A DNA stretch of 64,000 nt, from the NCBI RefSeq assembly GCF_026991475.1, contig NZ_JALXBK010000107.1, positions 1-64,000 on the forward strand, given 5' to 3'. Below the pieces are notes generated by a model. It saw nothing but the letters and a program-made list of their open reading frames with translations, was not told the DNA's origin and did not search any database. Shown in pieces: positions 16,327 through 23,575 of this stretch. The position numbers and the translations under genes were made by a program. Each line of letters begins with the position of its first letter. The stretch's first letter is position 1. Source of the DNA: Sulfurimonas sp. GTDB lineage: Bacteria > Campylobacterota > Campylobacteria > Campylobacterales > Sulfurimonadaceae.

Positions 16327-16980
16327 TTAGTAATCTAAGAGGTCACTGTAGTCATATTTTGAAAAGTTAAGATAGAGTTTTCCATTTTGTTTAATTACAC
16401 GAATGTCGCTATTGTAGACCGCGAGAAATCTTTTTTTGATGATTTTTCTTTGATAAGGCTTAAGCTCAAGTTTTTTGAGGTAATCTTTAAGTTCGACTAT
16501 TTCATCTACAAGTTCTATATCTTTGGCATCTTTGTTCTTATCTGAAGGAATGGATTCAACTTCATGAACAGTATTAGCATTGCTTTGCTCTACTAAAAGC
16601 TTTGTATTTACAAGTTCTAAAATGGTTTTAAGTTGATCATCTTTTGCGCTATAAACCTGCTCGATTTTACTCATTTCATCTCGAAGCATCTGCTCTTTAT
16701 CATCTATGAGTTTATCTATTTTTTCTTCAAGCTGCAGTATCTTCTCTTTGAGTTGTTGGTTCTCTTTTTGATAGAGTGATAAAACCATAGCAACAGTAGT
16801 TTTTCTTCTTTTTGGTGCGGGTACAGCAGAAATAGTTGACTTCTCTTTTGTCTCTGCAGTAATAATGTATGTTACACCATTTTCAACAATAGAGCTAAGC
16901 TGCTTTTTACGCAGTTTTGAGTGAATCATCTCCTTTGACATTTTAAAATGTTTTGAGTACTCATCAATTGTCAATCGCAT
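16327..16980 (-). CDS. Coiled-coil protein resembling DUF3972
   Basis: The 217-residue protein starts with a 45-residue helix-turn-helix-like part (MRLTIDEYSKHFKMSKEMIH, then LRKKQLSSIVENGVTYII), which looks like an excisionase or MerR-type DNA-reading module. A long coiled coil follows at about 68-150 (ENQQLKEKILQLEEKIDKLI). The C-terminus has YQRKIIKKRFLAVYNSDIRV. I associate this layout with DUF3972, an uncharacterised Campylobacterota family. It diverges from fba. Function is unknown; a DNA-binding dimer is a reasonable guess. Confidence 0.55.
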   Translation of the reverse strand: MRLTIDEYSKHFKMSKEMIHSKLRKKQLSSIVENGVTYIITAETKEKSTISAVPAPKRRKTTVAMVLSLYQKENQQLKEKILQLEEKIDKLIDDKEQMLRDEMSKIEQVYSAKDDQLKTILELVNTKLLVEQSNANTVHEVESIPSDKNKDAKDIELVDEIVELKDYLKKLELKPYQRKIIKKRFLAVYNSDIRVIKQNGKLYLNFSKYDYSDLLDY

Positions 16981-17041
16981 ATATATCCTTCGTAGAAGTA
17001 ATTTGGGTTTATTTTATCATAAAGTTCTTTTAAATGAACTA

Positions 17042-17052
17042 TATAATATAAT
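17042..17052 (+). promoter_or_regulatory. Overlapping -10 boxes for fba
   Basis: TATAATATAAT contains two overlapping TATAAT hexamers 31-41 bases before the fba ATG, followed by an AT-rich leader. This is a strong AT-rich Campylobacterota-type promoter. Confidence 0.6.
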
Positions 17053-17082
17053 TCATAAATTTAATTTTTTCGGGGATTTGCT

Positions 17083-18162
17083 ATGAGTAAAGGTGTTTTA
17101 GATATTGTTAAACCAGGTGTTTTGTTCGGTGATGATGTTCGTAAAGTTTATGAACATGCTAAAGAAGTTGGATTTGCTATTCCTGCTGTAAATGTTGTAA
17201 ATACAGAGTCAATCAATGGCGTATTAGAAGCTGCAGCAAAAGCAAATTCTCCTGTTATCATTCAGTTTAGTAATGGTGGTGCATCTTTTTATGCAGGAAA
17301 AGGTCTGAGCAATGACAATGAAAAGGCTGCGATTATTGGTGCAGTTGCTGGAGCTATTCACACACATATGATGGCTGAAGCCTATGGTGTTGCTGTCATT
17401 TTACATACTGATCACGCTGCAAAAAAACTGCTTCCTTGGATAAACGCACTTTTAGAGACTGGTGAGAGTTACTTTAAAACTCAAGGAAAACCACTCTTTT
17501 CATCACATATGCTTGATTTGTCTGAAGAGCCTATTGAAGAGAACATTGGTGTTTGTAAAGCATACTTAGAGCGTATGGCAAAAATCGGTATGAGTATTGA
17601 GATAGAGCTTGGTGTAACAGGTGGCGAGGAAGATGGTGTAGATAACACAAACATTGACAACGCACTTCTTTATACACAGCCTCAAGAGGTAGCACTTGCA
17701 TATAAAGAGCTTAGTGAAGTTTCTCCAAACTTTACAATAGCTGCTTCTTTTGGAAATGTACATGGTGTTTACAAACCAGGAAATGTACAGCTTACACCTA
17801 AAATCTTAGATAATTCACAAAAATATATTGCCCAAGAATTTAAAACAGCTGAAAAACCTGTAAATTTTGTTTTTCATGGCGGTTCAGGTTCTCTTCCTTC
17901 AGAGATTCGTGAAGCTATTTCATACGGTGCTATAAAAATGAATATAGATACTGATACACAATGGGCAACTTGGAATGGAGTTCGTGAATATGTCGCTAAA
18001 AATCATGACTACTTGCAATCTCAAATAGGTAACCCAGAGGGTGAAGACAAGCCAAACAAAAAATACTACGACCCAAGAAAATGGCTCCGTGCTGGTCAAG
18101 AGGGTCTAGTCTCGCGTGTGCTTCAAGCATTTGAAGACTTAAACGCAATGAATAGGAATTAA
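17083..18162 (+). CDS. fba: Class II fructose-bisphosphate aldolase
   Basis: This zinc enzyme interconverts fructose-1,6-bisphosphate with two triose phosphates in glycolysis and gluconeogenesis; in an autotrophic Campylobacterota it would mainly run in the gluconeogenic direction (inference). The 359 residues match the E. coli FbaA type. Motifs include FAIPAVNVVN, ILHTDHAAK (zinc His), IEIELGVTGGEEDGV and FVFHGGSGS (zinc His). It is monocistronic with its own promoter and a downstream inverted repeat. In C. jejuni fba lies next to peb4 and nth; here those genes follow 3 kb later, beyond small accessory genes. Confidence 0.97.
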   Translation: MSKGVLDIVKPGVLFGDDVRKVYEHAKEVGFAIPAVNVVNTESINGVLEAAAKANSPVIIQFSNGGASFYAGKGLSNDNEKAAIIGAVAGAIHTHMMAEAYGVAVILHTDHAAKKLLPWINALLETGESYFKTQGKPLFSSHMLDLSEEPIEENIGVCKAYLERMAKIGMSIEIELGVTGGEEDGVDNTNIDNALLYTQPQEVALAYKELSEVSPNFTIAASFGNVHGVYKPGNVQLTPKILDNSQKYIAQEFKTAEKPVNFVFHGGSGSLPSEIREAISYGAIKMNIDTDTQWATWNGVREYVAKNHDYLQSQIGNPEGEDKPNKKYYDPRKWLRAGQEGLVSRVLQAFEDLNAMNRN

Positions 18163-18183
18163 GGGCATAGACTGTGCAAGCAT

Positions 18184-18219
18184 GAACAATAATTTTTCCG
18201 TTAGGGTGGATTATTGTTC
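18184..18219. repeat. Inverted repeat after fba
   Basis: GAACAATAAT and ATTATTGTTC form a perfect 10-bp stem with a 16-base loop between fba and the BrnA gene. No T run follows on either side, so it is a poor intrinsic terminator, but it may protect mRNA ends or act as a terminator for the two convergent transcripts. Confidence 0.5.
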
Positions 18220-18254
18220 TCCTTATTCCTGTTATACTTCTTACTTTTCTAGAT

Positions 18255-18524
18255 TTAACTTGCTTTTAAACATCCAGTCTCTTCTTTTAATCTTTCAGCA
18301 ATCCAAACTTTGATAATAGACTGTCTTGTAACACCTATCTTTTTGGCTTCTTGATCTAAATATTCTATTATCCATTCTGGAAAATCAACATTTACTTTTT
18401 TTGTTTCTGTCTTTAATCCTTTGACATCTTTTAATTTTATAGCATTTGAAAAATCTAAATACTCTGATACATCTTCACCATTGTCAAACTTCTTATCAAA
18501 TTCTTTAGCTGTTATTGTTTTCAT
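18255..18524 (-). CDS. brnA: BrnA-family antitoxin (CopG-like)
   Basis: BrnA antitoxins neutralise the BrnT ribonuclease toxin and repress their own promoter through a ribbon-helix-helix fold. This 89-residue protein (start at 18524) has the acidic N-terminal part FDNGEDVSEYLDFSNA and a C-terminal ribbon-helix-helix, VNVDFPEWIIEYLDQEAKKI then TRQSIIKVWIAERL. I chose MKTITAKEF over the ORF-track start because the latter's extra 12 codons are read from the end of the brnT remnant in another frame. The partner toxin is broken (see brnT), leaving a probable orphan antitoxin. Confidence 0.8.
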   Translation of the reverse strand: MKTITAKEFDKKFDNGEDVSEYLDFSNAIKLKDVKGLKTETKKVNVDFPEWIIEYLDQEAKKIGVTRQSIIKVWIAERLKEETGCLKAS

Positions 18525-18669
18525 AATTTCTTTCCTCGTTTTTTCTATATCTTTTAACACTTATTATGCGATAGATTTCATTTTGTCATAAATTTTGAGC
18601 TTCGACAAAATCAATGTCATGCTTTTCTTTGTTAATCTTACTTTTATTGTCATCATACTCAAATTTCAT
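18505..18669 (-). pseudogene. brnT: brnT toxin remnant with internal deletion
   Basis: On the minus strand a good GAGG site and ATG open MKFEYDDNKSKINKEKHDID then FVEAQNL and a stop (18586-18588), which is the N-terminus of a BrnT ribonuclease toxin. A few bases later another frame reads EIYRIISVKRYRKNEERNYE, which matches the BrnT C-terminus and runs into the brnA start with the usual overlap (stop 18505-18507). BrnT is normally about 90 residues; here about 27 plus 24 remain, so roughly 35-40 residues of the catalytic middle are gone and the frame is broken. The toxin must be inactive. Confidence 0.8.
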
Positions 18670-18694
18670 AAAAAACCTCTTTTTTGATATAGAA

Positions 18695-18725
18695 AAATAA
18701 CACAGACTAAAAATAAGTGTTATTT
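18695..18725. promoter_or_regulatory. Inverted repeat at the brnT/brnA promoter
   Basis: AAATAACAC and GTGTTATTT (9 bp, 13-base gap) lie 26-56 bases before the brnT remnant start, where the promoter should be. BrnA-type antitoxins are known to autoregulate through promoter palindromes, so this is the likely operator. Confidence 0.5.
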
Positions 18726-18893
18726 CTTAATTATATTTATAAAATATGACAAATTACAATAATTTTATGAAAATTGGATAATTTAGACTACTATTCTTAA
18801 AATTGAAGTGTGTTTTTATACAGAAATATGTAAATAACAGAACACTTTGTGTGTTAATTGGAAGAATTTGGCAATAATAAATAAAATGTTCCT

Positions 18894-19244
18894 TTACTTT
18901 GACTGTGCCTCGTGGTGTATGTCTTCTATGCTACTGAGATGTTCGTTTTGTAAATAGTGCTTGTTGAGTAGTTGATTTAGTTTATTTGGATTAAAACGCC
19001 ACAATTTTTTTTCATCAAATTTTTCATGTGCTTTCATGGCATCGTGCAACTCATTTGTAGTTGGTACTGCTTTTAACTCTTTTAAAACTTCATACATTAT
19101 ATCTATAAGCAGTGTGTGTGTATCCTCGCCACTGTCATCATCTTCAAGTGTCCTATTTACCAAAAACGGGTATATTTTCCACATACTTAAAATCATTCCT
19201 ACTATAAATGCTATCATCATCCATGTTGAAGTACTTAGTTCCAT
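18894..19244 (-). CDS. Small membrane-anchored protein of unknown function
   Basis: The 116-residue protein has one N-terminal membrane helix (about residues 6-28, WMMIAFIVGMILSMWKIYPFL) and a soluble, charged remainder facing most likely the cytoplasm. An AAAGG site precedes the ATG. I do not recognise a family. It diverges from cmoA with a 60-base gap. The spacer on its other side toward the brnT remnant (18670-18893) is AT-rich and holds nothing else I can name. Confidence 0.6.
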   Translation of the reverse strand: MELSTSTWMMIAFIVGMILSMWKIYPFLVNRTLEDDDSGEDTHTLLIDIMYEVLKELKAVPTTNELHDAMKAHEKFDEKKLWRFNPNKLNQLLNKHYLQNEHLSSIEDIHHEAQSK

Positions 19245-19291
19245 TAACGCGACCTTTTAGTTAAATTATCTCAATTATAGGCTTATTTTGA

Positions 19292-19297
19292 TAAAAT
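19292..19297 (+). promoter_or_regulatory. Extended -10 placing cmoA as a leaderless transcript
   Basis: TTTTGATAAAAT is an extended -10 (TGN plus TAAAAT) ending 7 bases before the cmoA ATG. Transcription would start at or next to the A of the start codon, and no Shine-Dalgarno sequence is present. Confidence 0.5.
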
Positions 19298-19304
19298 TTC
19301 ATTT

Positions 19305-20012
19305 ATGAATGATAAAGTATTTACAAAACCAATAAAAAAGCAGTTTGAATTTGATGAAGAGGTTGCGGCTGTCTTTGATGATATGCTTGAACGAAGTGTT
19401 CCATTTTATAAAGAGAGTCAAAAAATTACAGAGTTTTTTGCACTAAAAAATCTTAAAGAAGATGGTACTCTCTATGATCTTGGCTGTTCTACAGGAACTC
19501 TTTTGCTCAATATTCACAGAAAACTTGAGCTAAACGCAGTGCTTATAGGGCTTGACAACTCCGAGGCAATGTTAGCACGAGCTAAACGCAAGTGTGAGGC
19601 ATATGGTGCTGATGTTACACTCTGCAGTGCAGATATTTTAGAGTATAGATATAAAAAGGCAGATGTATTTATAAGTAACTATACTTTGCAGTTTATTCGT
19701 CCGTTAGTTCGTGAAGAGTTGGTCAAGAAAATAGCATCGTCTTTGAATGAGGCAGGTGTTTTTATTTTTAGTGAAAAGGTGATTTCTCATCAACCAACAC
19801 TCAATAAAGAGCTTATAGAGTGCTATTATGATTTTAAAAAAGAGCAGGGGTACTCTGAGTATGAAATCATTCAAAAACGAGAGGCTTTAGAGAATGTTTT
19901 AGTACCTTACAGTGAAGAAGAAAATATTCAAATGGCAAAAAATGCTGGTTTTTCACATTGTGAAGTGATTTTTCGCTGGGCGAACTTTGCGACATTTATT
20001 GCTATAAAGTAG
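19305..20012 (+). CDS. cmoA: Carboxy-S-adenosyl-L-methionine synthase
   Basis: CmoA converts SAM and prephenate to carboxy-SAM, which CmoB uses to make the wobble base cmo5U in tRNA. The 235-residue protein shows the family start [20 protein letters not shown], the SAM site [15 protein letters not shown] and [10 protein letters not shown]. Length is typical. cmoB is not in the window. The prephenate substrate links it to the chorismate pathway also represented here by aroK and pheA. Confidence 0.95.
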   Translation: MNDKVFTKPIKKQFEFDEEVAAVFDDMLERSVPFYKESQKITEFFALKNLKEDGTLYDLGCSTGTLLLNIHRKLELNAVLIGLDNSEAMLARAKRKCEAYGADVTLCSADILEYRYKKADVFISNYTLQFIRPLVREELVKKIASSLNEAGVFIFSEKVISHQPTLNKELIECYYDFKKEQGYSEYEIIQKREALENVLVPYSEEENIQMAKNAGFSHCEVIFRWANFATFIAIK

Positions 20013-20027
20013 TTAGGCACTTAAAGC

Positions 20028-20261
20028 TTACCAGACATTGCCTTTTGGCTTTGTATCTTTTTTCTTGAGCGCATTTTTCATCTCTTTGTAGGTGATGATG
20101 TCATCATCTCCACATTTTTTATGGTAGTAACCCTGTAGGTCATAGTACTCTTTGCAGTCACTGTAGTATTTTGCAGAGATGCCGTGCTTGTTGACACAGC
20201 CTGTTGCAAAGATTGTAAAAAGAAGTAATAGTATAAGTTTTATCATGTTTGAGCGTAGCAT
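20028..20261 (-). CDS. Small lipoprotein of unknown function
   Basis: This 77-residue product has a lipoprotein signal peptide, LILLLLFTIFATGC, with the lipidated Cys at about residue 22. The mature part is short, with two more Cys (SDCKEYYD and HKKCGDDD), possibly one disulfide, and a basic C-terminus. TTAGGT ahead of the first ATG supports the start used. It lies 9 bases downstream of nth on the same strand. I do not recognise a family. Confidence 0.65.
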   Translation of the reverse strand: MLRSNMIKLILLLLFTIFATGCVNKHGISAKYYSDCKEYYDLQGYYHKKCGDDDIITYKEMKNALKKKDTKPKGNVW

Positions 20262-20270
20262 TTTTTGTAC

Positions 20271-20912
20271 CTAAACCTTGAAACCCTCTTTGCTTTTACA
20301 CAAGTCTGTTAAAAAACATTCATCGCATTTTGGATTTTTTGCTGTACAGATATAGCGTCCAAAAAGTACCATTCCCTGATGTAGAGCGTGGAGGTCGTTT
20401 TTAAACTTTTTAACAAGTGTCGCTTCTGTTGCAATGGCAGTTTTGTCATCACTGAGTCCTAGCCTATGTGCTACGCGAAATACATGGGTATCGACAGCCA
20501 TAAGATTTGCTCCTAAATATTCTATCATTACAACATGAGCAGTTTTCTGTCCCACTCCTGCGAGTGTTTGAAGCTCTTTTTCATCCATCGGAATCTCTCC
20601 GCCATAGACCTCTTCTACACGTTGTGCCATTTTTATAATGTTTTTTGCTTTATTATTAAAAAATGAACAACTGTTAATAAGCTTTTTTACATCATCCAAC
20701 TCAGCTACGGCGAGTTCTTTCGTACTTGGGTACTTTTCAAAAAGTGGAGGTGCAATTATATTTACTCTTTTATCTGTACATTGTGCAGAGAGTGCTACTG
20801 CTATAACTAGTTCATACGCATTTTTATATTTAAGTTCAGTAACTGCGTCACTATAGCGCTCGACAAATCTTTTGTGTATCTCTTGTATCTCTTTTCTTGT
20901 TGCTTTTTTCAT
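20271..20912 (-). CDS. nth: Endonuclease III
   Basis: Nth removes oxidised pyrimidines and nicks the abasic site in base-excision repair. The 213-residue enzyme has the helix-hairpin-helix LAGVGQKTAHVV with the catalytic Lys, the catalytic Asp in AVDTHVFRV, and the 4Fe-4S ligands CTAKNPKCDECFLTDLC (C-x6-C-x2-C-x5-C). It diverges from the Peb4-like gene, the same nth / peb4 pair as in C. jejuni. Confidence 0.97.
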   Translation of the reverse strand: MKKATRKEIQEIHKRFVERYSDAVTELKYKNAYELVIAVALSAQCTDKRVNIIAPPLFEKYPSTKELAVAELDDVKKLINSCSFFNNKAKNIIKMAQRVEEVYGGEIPMDEKELQTLAGVGQKTAHVVMIEYLGANLMAVDTHVFRVAHRLGLSDDKTAIATEATLVKKFKNDLHALHQGMVLFGRYICTAKNPKCDECFLTDLCKSKEGFKV

Positions 20913-21031
20913 GATGATAGTTTATCGTCTTATAGATTATAATTAAATCAAGAGGCGTCGAAACTGCGTTTGTTTAATATCTATTTATTTATTCCTATTA
21001 AACTTCTTGTAATAAAACATAAGGAACTAGA

Positions 21032-21862
21032 ATGAATAAAGTTACAATGTTACTATCTGCTTTGTTATTGACTGGATCAATGGCATCTGCAAAAACATTA
21101 GTCACAGTTAATGGACAAGCGATTACACAGGCAGATGTAAATACAGAGCTAATGAGTGCTACACAAGGTAGAGTAAACCAGATACCGCCTGCTAGACTTG
21201 CAATGTTTAAAAAACAAGTTCTTCAACAACTTATAGGTAAAGAGATTATTTTTGATGATGCAAAAAAATCGGGTATTCTAAACTCTCCAGAATATAAAAA
21301 TGAATACAATAAACTCTTAAACAGAATGAAAAAAGAGTTAGCTATTCAAGTTTGGCAGAAAAAACTTTTAGGTAGTATTAAAATTTCTAACAAAGAGTTA
21401 AAAGATTACTATAACAAAAACAAAGATGAATTTAATGAAAAAGAGTCAGTTCATGCTCGTCATATTTTAGTAAAAACAAAAGCTCAAGCAGAGAAAATTA
21501 TCTCTGAATTAAAAGGCTTAAGTGGTCAAAAACTTAAAGAAAAATTCATTGAACTAGCGAAGAAAGACTCTACAGGCCCTAGCGGACCAAAAGGTGGAGA
21601 TTTAGGTTATTTTGCACAAGGTCAAATGGTACCTGCGTTTAACTCTAGAGTATTTTCTATGAAAAAAGGTACTATAACATTAACACCTGTAAAAACTGAG
21701 TTTGGTTACCATGTAATCTACTTAGAAGATAAAAAACCTGCTATGACCAAAACATTTAATGAAGTAAAAACTTTTATTGAACAACGCCTAAAAATGGAAA
21801 AATTCAAAAAAGTTTTCAAACAAAAAATGGATGAATTACAAAAAAGTGCAGTTATTAAATAG
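21032..21862 (+). CDS. Periplasmic SurA/Peb4-type peptidyl-prolyl isomerase
   Basis: This is a periplasmic chaperone for outer-membrane proteins, like C. jejuni Peb4 (CBF2). The 276 residues include a signal peptide (to about ASA/KT), a SurA-like helical N-domain and a parvulin domain from about 140: VHARHILVKTKAQAEKII, GPSGPKGGDLGYF, then AFNSRVFSMKKG and EFGYHVIYLED. An AAGGA site precedes the ATG. An AAACGCAG motif copy lies in the spacer before it (20964-20971) and another inside it. It is followed after 3 bases by a PLP enzyme gene. Confidence 0.92.
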   Translation: MNKVTMLLSALLLTGSMASAKTLVTVNGQAITQADVNTELMSATQGRVNQIPPARLAMFKKQVLQQLIGKEIIFDDAKKSGILNSPEYKNEYNKLLNRMKKELAIQVWQKKLLGSIKISNKELKDYYNKNKDEFNEKESVHARHILVKTKAQAEKIISELKGLSGQKLKEKFIELAKKDSTGPSGPKGGDLGYFAQGQMVPAFNSRVFSMKKGTITLTPVKTEFGYHVIYLEDKKPAMTKTFNEVKTFIEQRLKMEKFKKVFKQKMDELQKSAVIK

Positions 21863-21865
21863 ATA

Positions 21866-22738
21866 ATGCAATACTCTTCTATCTCTAAAATTACTTTAGA
21901 GGGGAGGGTGCTTTTTGTCAAGCGTGATGATCTTATTGACCCTCATTTAGCAGGGAATAAATACCGAAAACTTTACACTCTTTTACAAACTCCCTCTTCG
22001 ACCTACGATACTATTGTCTCTTATGGTGGCACCCAATCAAACGCAATGTTGGCAATAGCAGCAATGGCACAAAAAAAAGAGTGGAATTTTACTTACTATA
22101 CAAAACAACTCTCCCAAACGCAGCGTAAGCAGCTTAGTGGCAATTTCGCACATGCTTTAGCTCTTGGTATGGAGCATATTGAACTTGAAGATGCACTCTA
22201 TAGAGAGTATATTGCTTCGCTGCGTTTGACTGCTGATAGTAGAACTTTTATAGTAGATCAGGGCGGGGCCATTGGTGAAGCAAAAGTAGGGCTTGAAGTT
22301 TTAGCGCAGGAGATAATAGCACAAAAAAAGAGTGGAGCTATAGAGAGTGATATTTACTCTCTTTCTACACCTTCTGGTACGGGAACGACAGCACTTTTTT
22401 TGGCTCTTGCCCTTCCTGAGTATAAAGTTTATACAACGCCGTGTATTGGAGATGTTGCTTATTTAAAAGAGCAGATGAGTGCTCTTGCAGAATTACCCAA
22501 AAATCTGATTATTCTTCCTCCAAAAAAGAAATACCATTTTGCAAAGCCTTATAAAGAATTTTTAGAGATATATAAAAAACTTTTAAAAAGTGGTGTGGAG
22601 TTTGACCTGCTTTATGCTCCTTCAATGTTTGAAGCTCTTTTAGAGCAAACGAATGAAAAAATTTTATATATTCACAGTGGAGGAGTAAGTGGTAATGAGA
22701 GCATGCTTGCGCGCTACTCTCAAAAAGGGTGGAGTTAG
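21866..22738 (+). CDS. PLP-dependent ACC deaminase / D-cysteine desulfhydrase family protein
   Basis: The family is fold-type II PLP enzymes that open aminocyclopropane-carboxylate or release sulfide from D-cysteine; for bacteria without ethylene biology, D-cysteine desulfhydrase is the likelier role. The 290-residue protein has FVKRDDLIDPHLAGNKYRK with the PLP Lys, VSYGGTQSNAM and SLSTPSGTGTTALF for phosphate binding. It starts 3 bases after the Peb4-like gene and overlaps the convergent nitroreductase end by 4 bases. Substrate cannot be told from sequence. Confidence 0.75.
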   Translation: MQYSSISKITLEGRVLFVKRDDLIDPHLAGNKYRKLYTLLQTPSSTYDTIVSYGGTQSNAMLAIAAMAQKKEWNFTYYTKQLSQTQRKQLSGNFAHALALGMEHIELEDALYREYIASLRLTADSRTFIVDQGGAIGEAKVGLEVLAQEIIAQKKSGAIESDIYSLSTPSGTGTTALFLALALPEYKVYTTPCIGDVAYLKEQMSALAELPKNLIILPPKKKYHFAKPYKEFLEIYKKLLKSGVEFDLLYAPSMFEALLEQTNEKILYIHSGGVSGNESMLARYSQKGWS

Positions 22739-23415
22739 TTTATAAAAGTAATGTTCTCTGTGAGGGGAACTCTTTTAGGTTGGTAGGCGTTGATTTTTGC
22801 ATCTTTATCTTCATATCCTAAAACTACGCTGTATAAAAGGGCAAGATTTTCAGGAACCTCAAGCTCTTTGGCAATAACGCGCCCAAACTCTGTAGTAGAG
22901 CCTTGCGGACAAGTAGCTACGCCAAACTCATGTGCTGCAAGCATAATGCTTTGCATATAAGCACCACAATCTATAAGTACCCCTTGTGCTTCATTAATAT
23001 TCTCTTTTTCTGTAAAAACAAAAAATACAGTTTGTGCGCCAAACCATCTAAAATTATCTTTCCACATCTCTATGCGTGTTTCATTGTCTTTTCTATCAAC
23101 TTCCATAAGTTTATAGAGTCCTGCACCTGTGACAATACGGCGTTTTTTATAAGGATTTACCCAATTTACAGGATAGTATTGAATAAATTGGTCATGTGTA
23201 ATACCTTCATCCATCTTTTCAATGACTGCATCGCCAACTTTTTTAAGCACTTCTTTGTTTGATACTGCATAGGTTACCCATGGTTGCATATTTGCACCGC
23301 TTGGAGTCATTGCAGCAGCTTGTAGAATCTTTTCTTGAATCTCTGCTTCAACTGGTTTTGGTAAATATGCTCTTTTTGATGAACGATTTTGTAAAGCTTC
23401 TATAACAGATGGCAT
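22735..23415 (-). CDS. Nitroreductase family flavoprotein
   Basis: Nitroreductases are FMN enzymes using NAD(P)H to reduce nitro compounds, quinones or other electrophiles. I start at 23415 (226 residues, MPSVIEALQNRSSKRAYLPK) because AGGA lies before it; the ORF-track start adds 14 residues without a better site. The FMN-binding part RSSKRAYL, then MTPSGANMQPW and the C-terminal GYEDKDAKIN are typical. The substrate is unknown. It is convergent with the PLP-enzyme gene. Confidence 0.85.
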   Translation of the reverse strand: MPSVIEALQNRSSKRAYLPKPVEAEIQEKILQAAAMTPSGANMQPWVTYAVSNKEVLKKVGDAVIEKMDEGITHDQFIQYYPVNWVNPYKKRRIVTGAGLYKLMEVDRKDNETRIEMWKDNFRWFGAQTVFFVFTEKENINEAQGVLIDCGAYMQSIMLAAHEFGVATCPQGSTTEFGRVIAKELEVPENLALLYSVVLGYEDKDAKINAYQPKRVPLTENITFIN

Positions 23416-23535
23416 TAGCAGTCCTAAATTTTTTATAGAATTATACATAATGAGCAATTATATATAGATAAAAGGTTATGAAGATTATAATTTGTTAGTG
23501 CAACTTAAGTCGCAAAAGTTTGTGAATGAAGTATG

Positions 23536-23541
23536 TATAAT
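23536..23541 (+). promoter_or_regulatory. -10 box for clpB
   Basis: ATGTATAAT lies 35 bases before the ATG at 23576. No CIRCE-type repeat for HrcA is visible around it, so heat-shock control is not evident from this sequence. Confidence 0.5.
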
Positions 23542-23575
23542 ACCAGCAGAAAAAATAATTTATAAGGATTTTACA

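Noticed and set aside
15599-16980. Prophage
   Set aside because: Only small regulators and a coiled-coil protein are present, with no integrase, capsid, tail or lysis genes.
18255-18560. 101-residue brnA start
   Set aside because: The extra 12 codons are the brnT C-terminal end in another frame; the ATG at 18524 gives the normal overlap and length.
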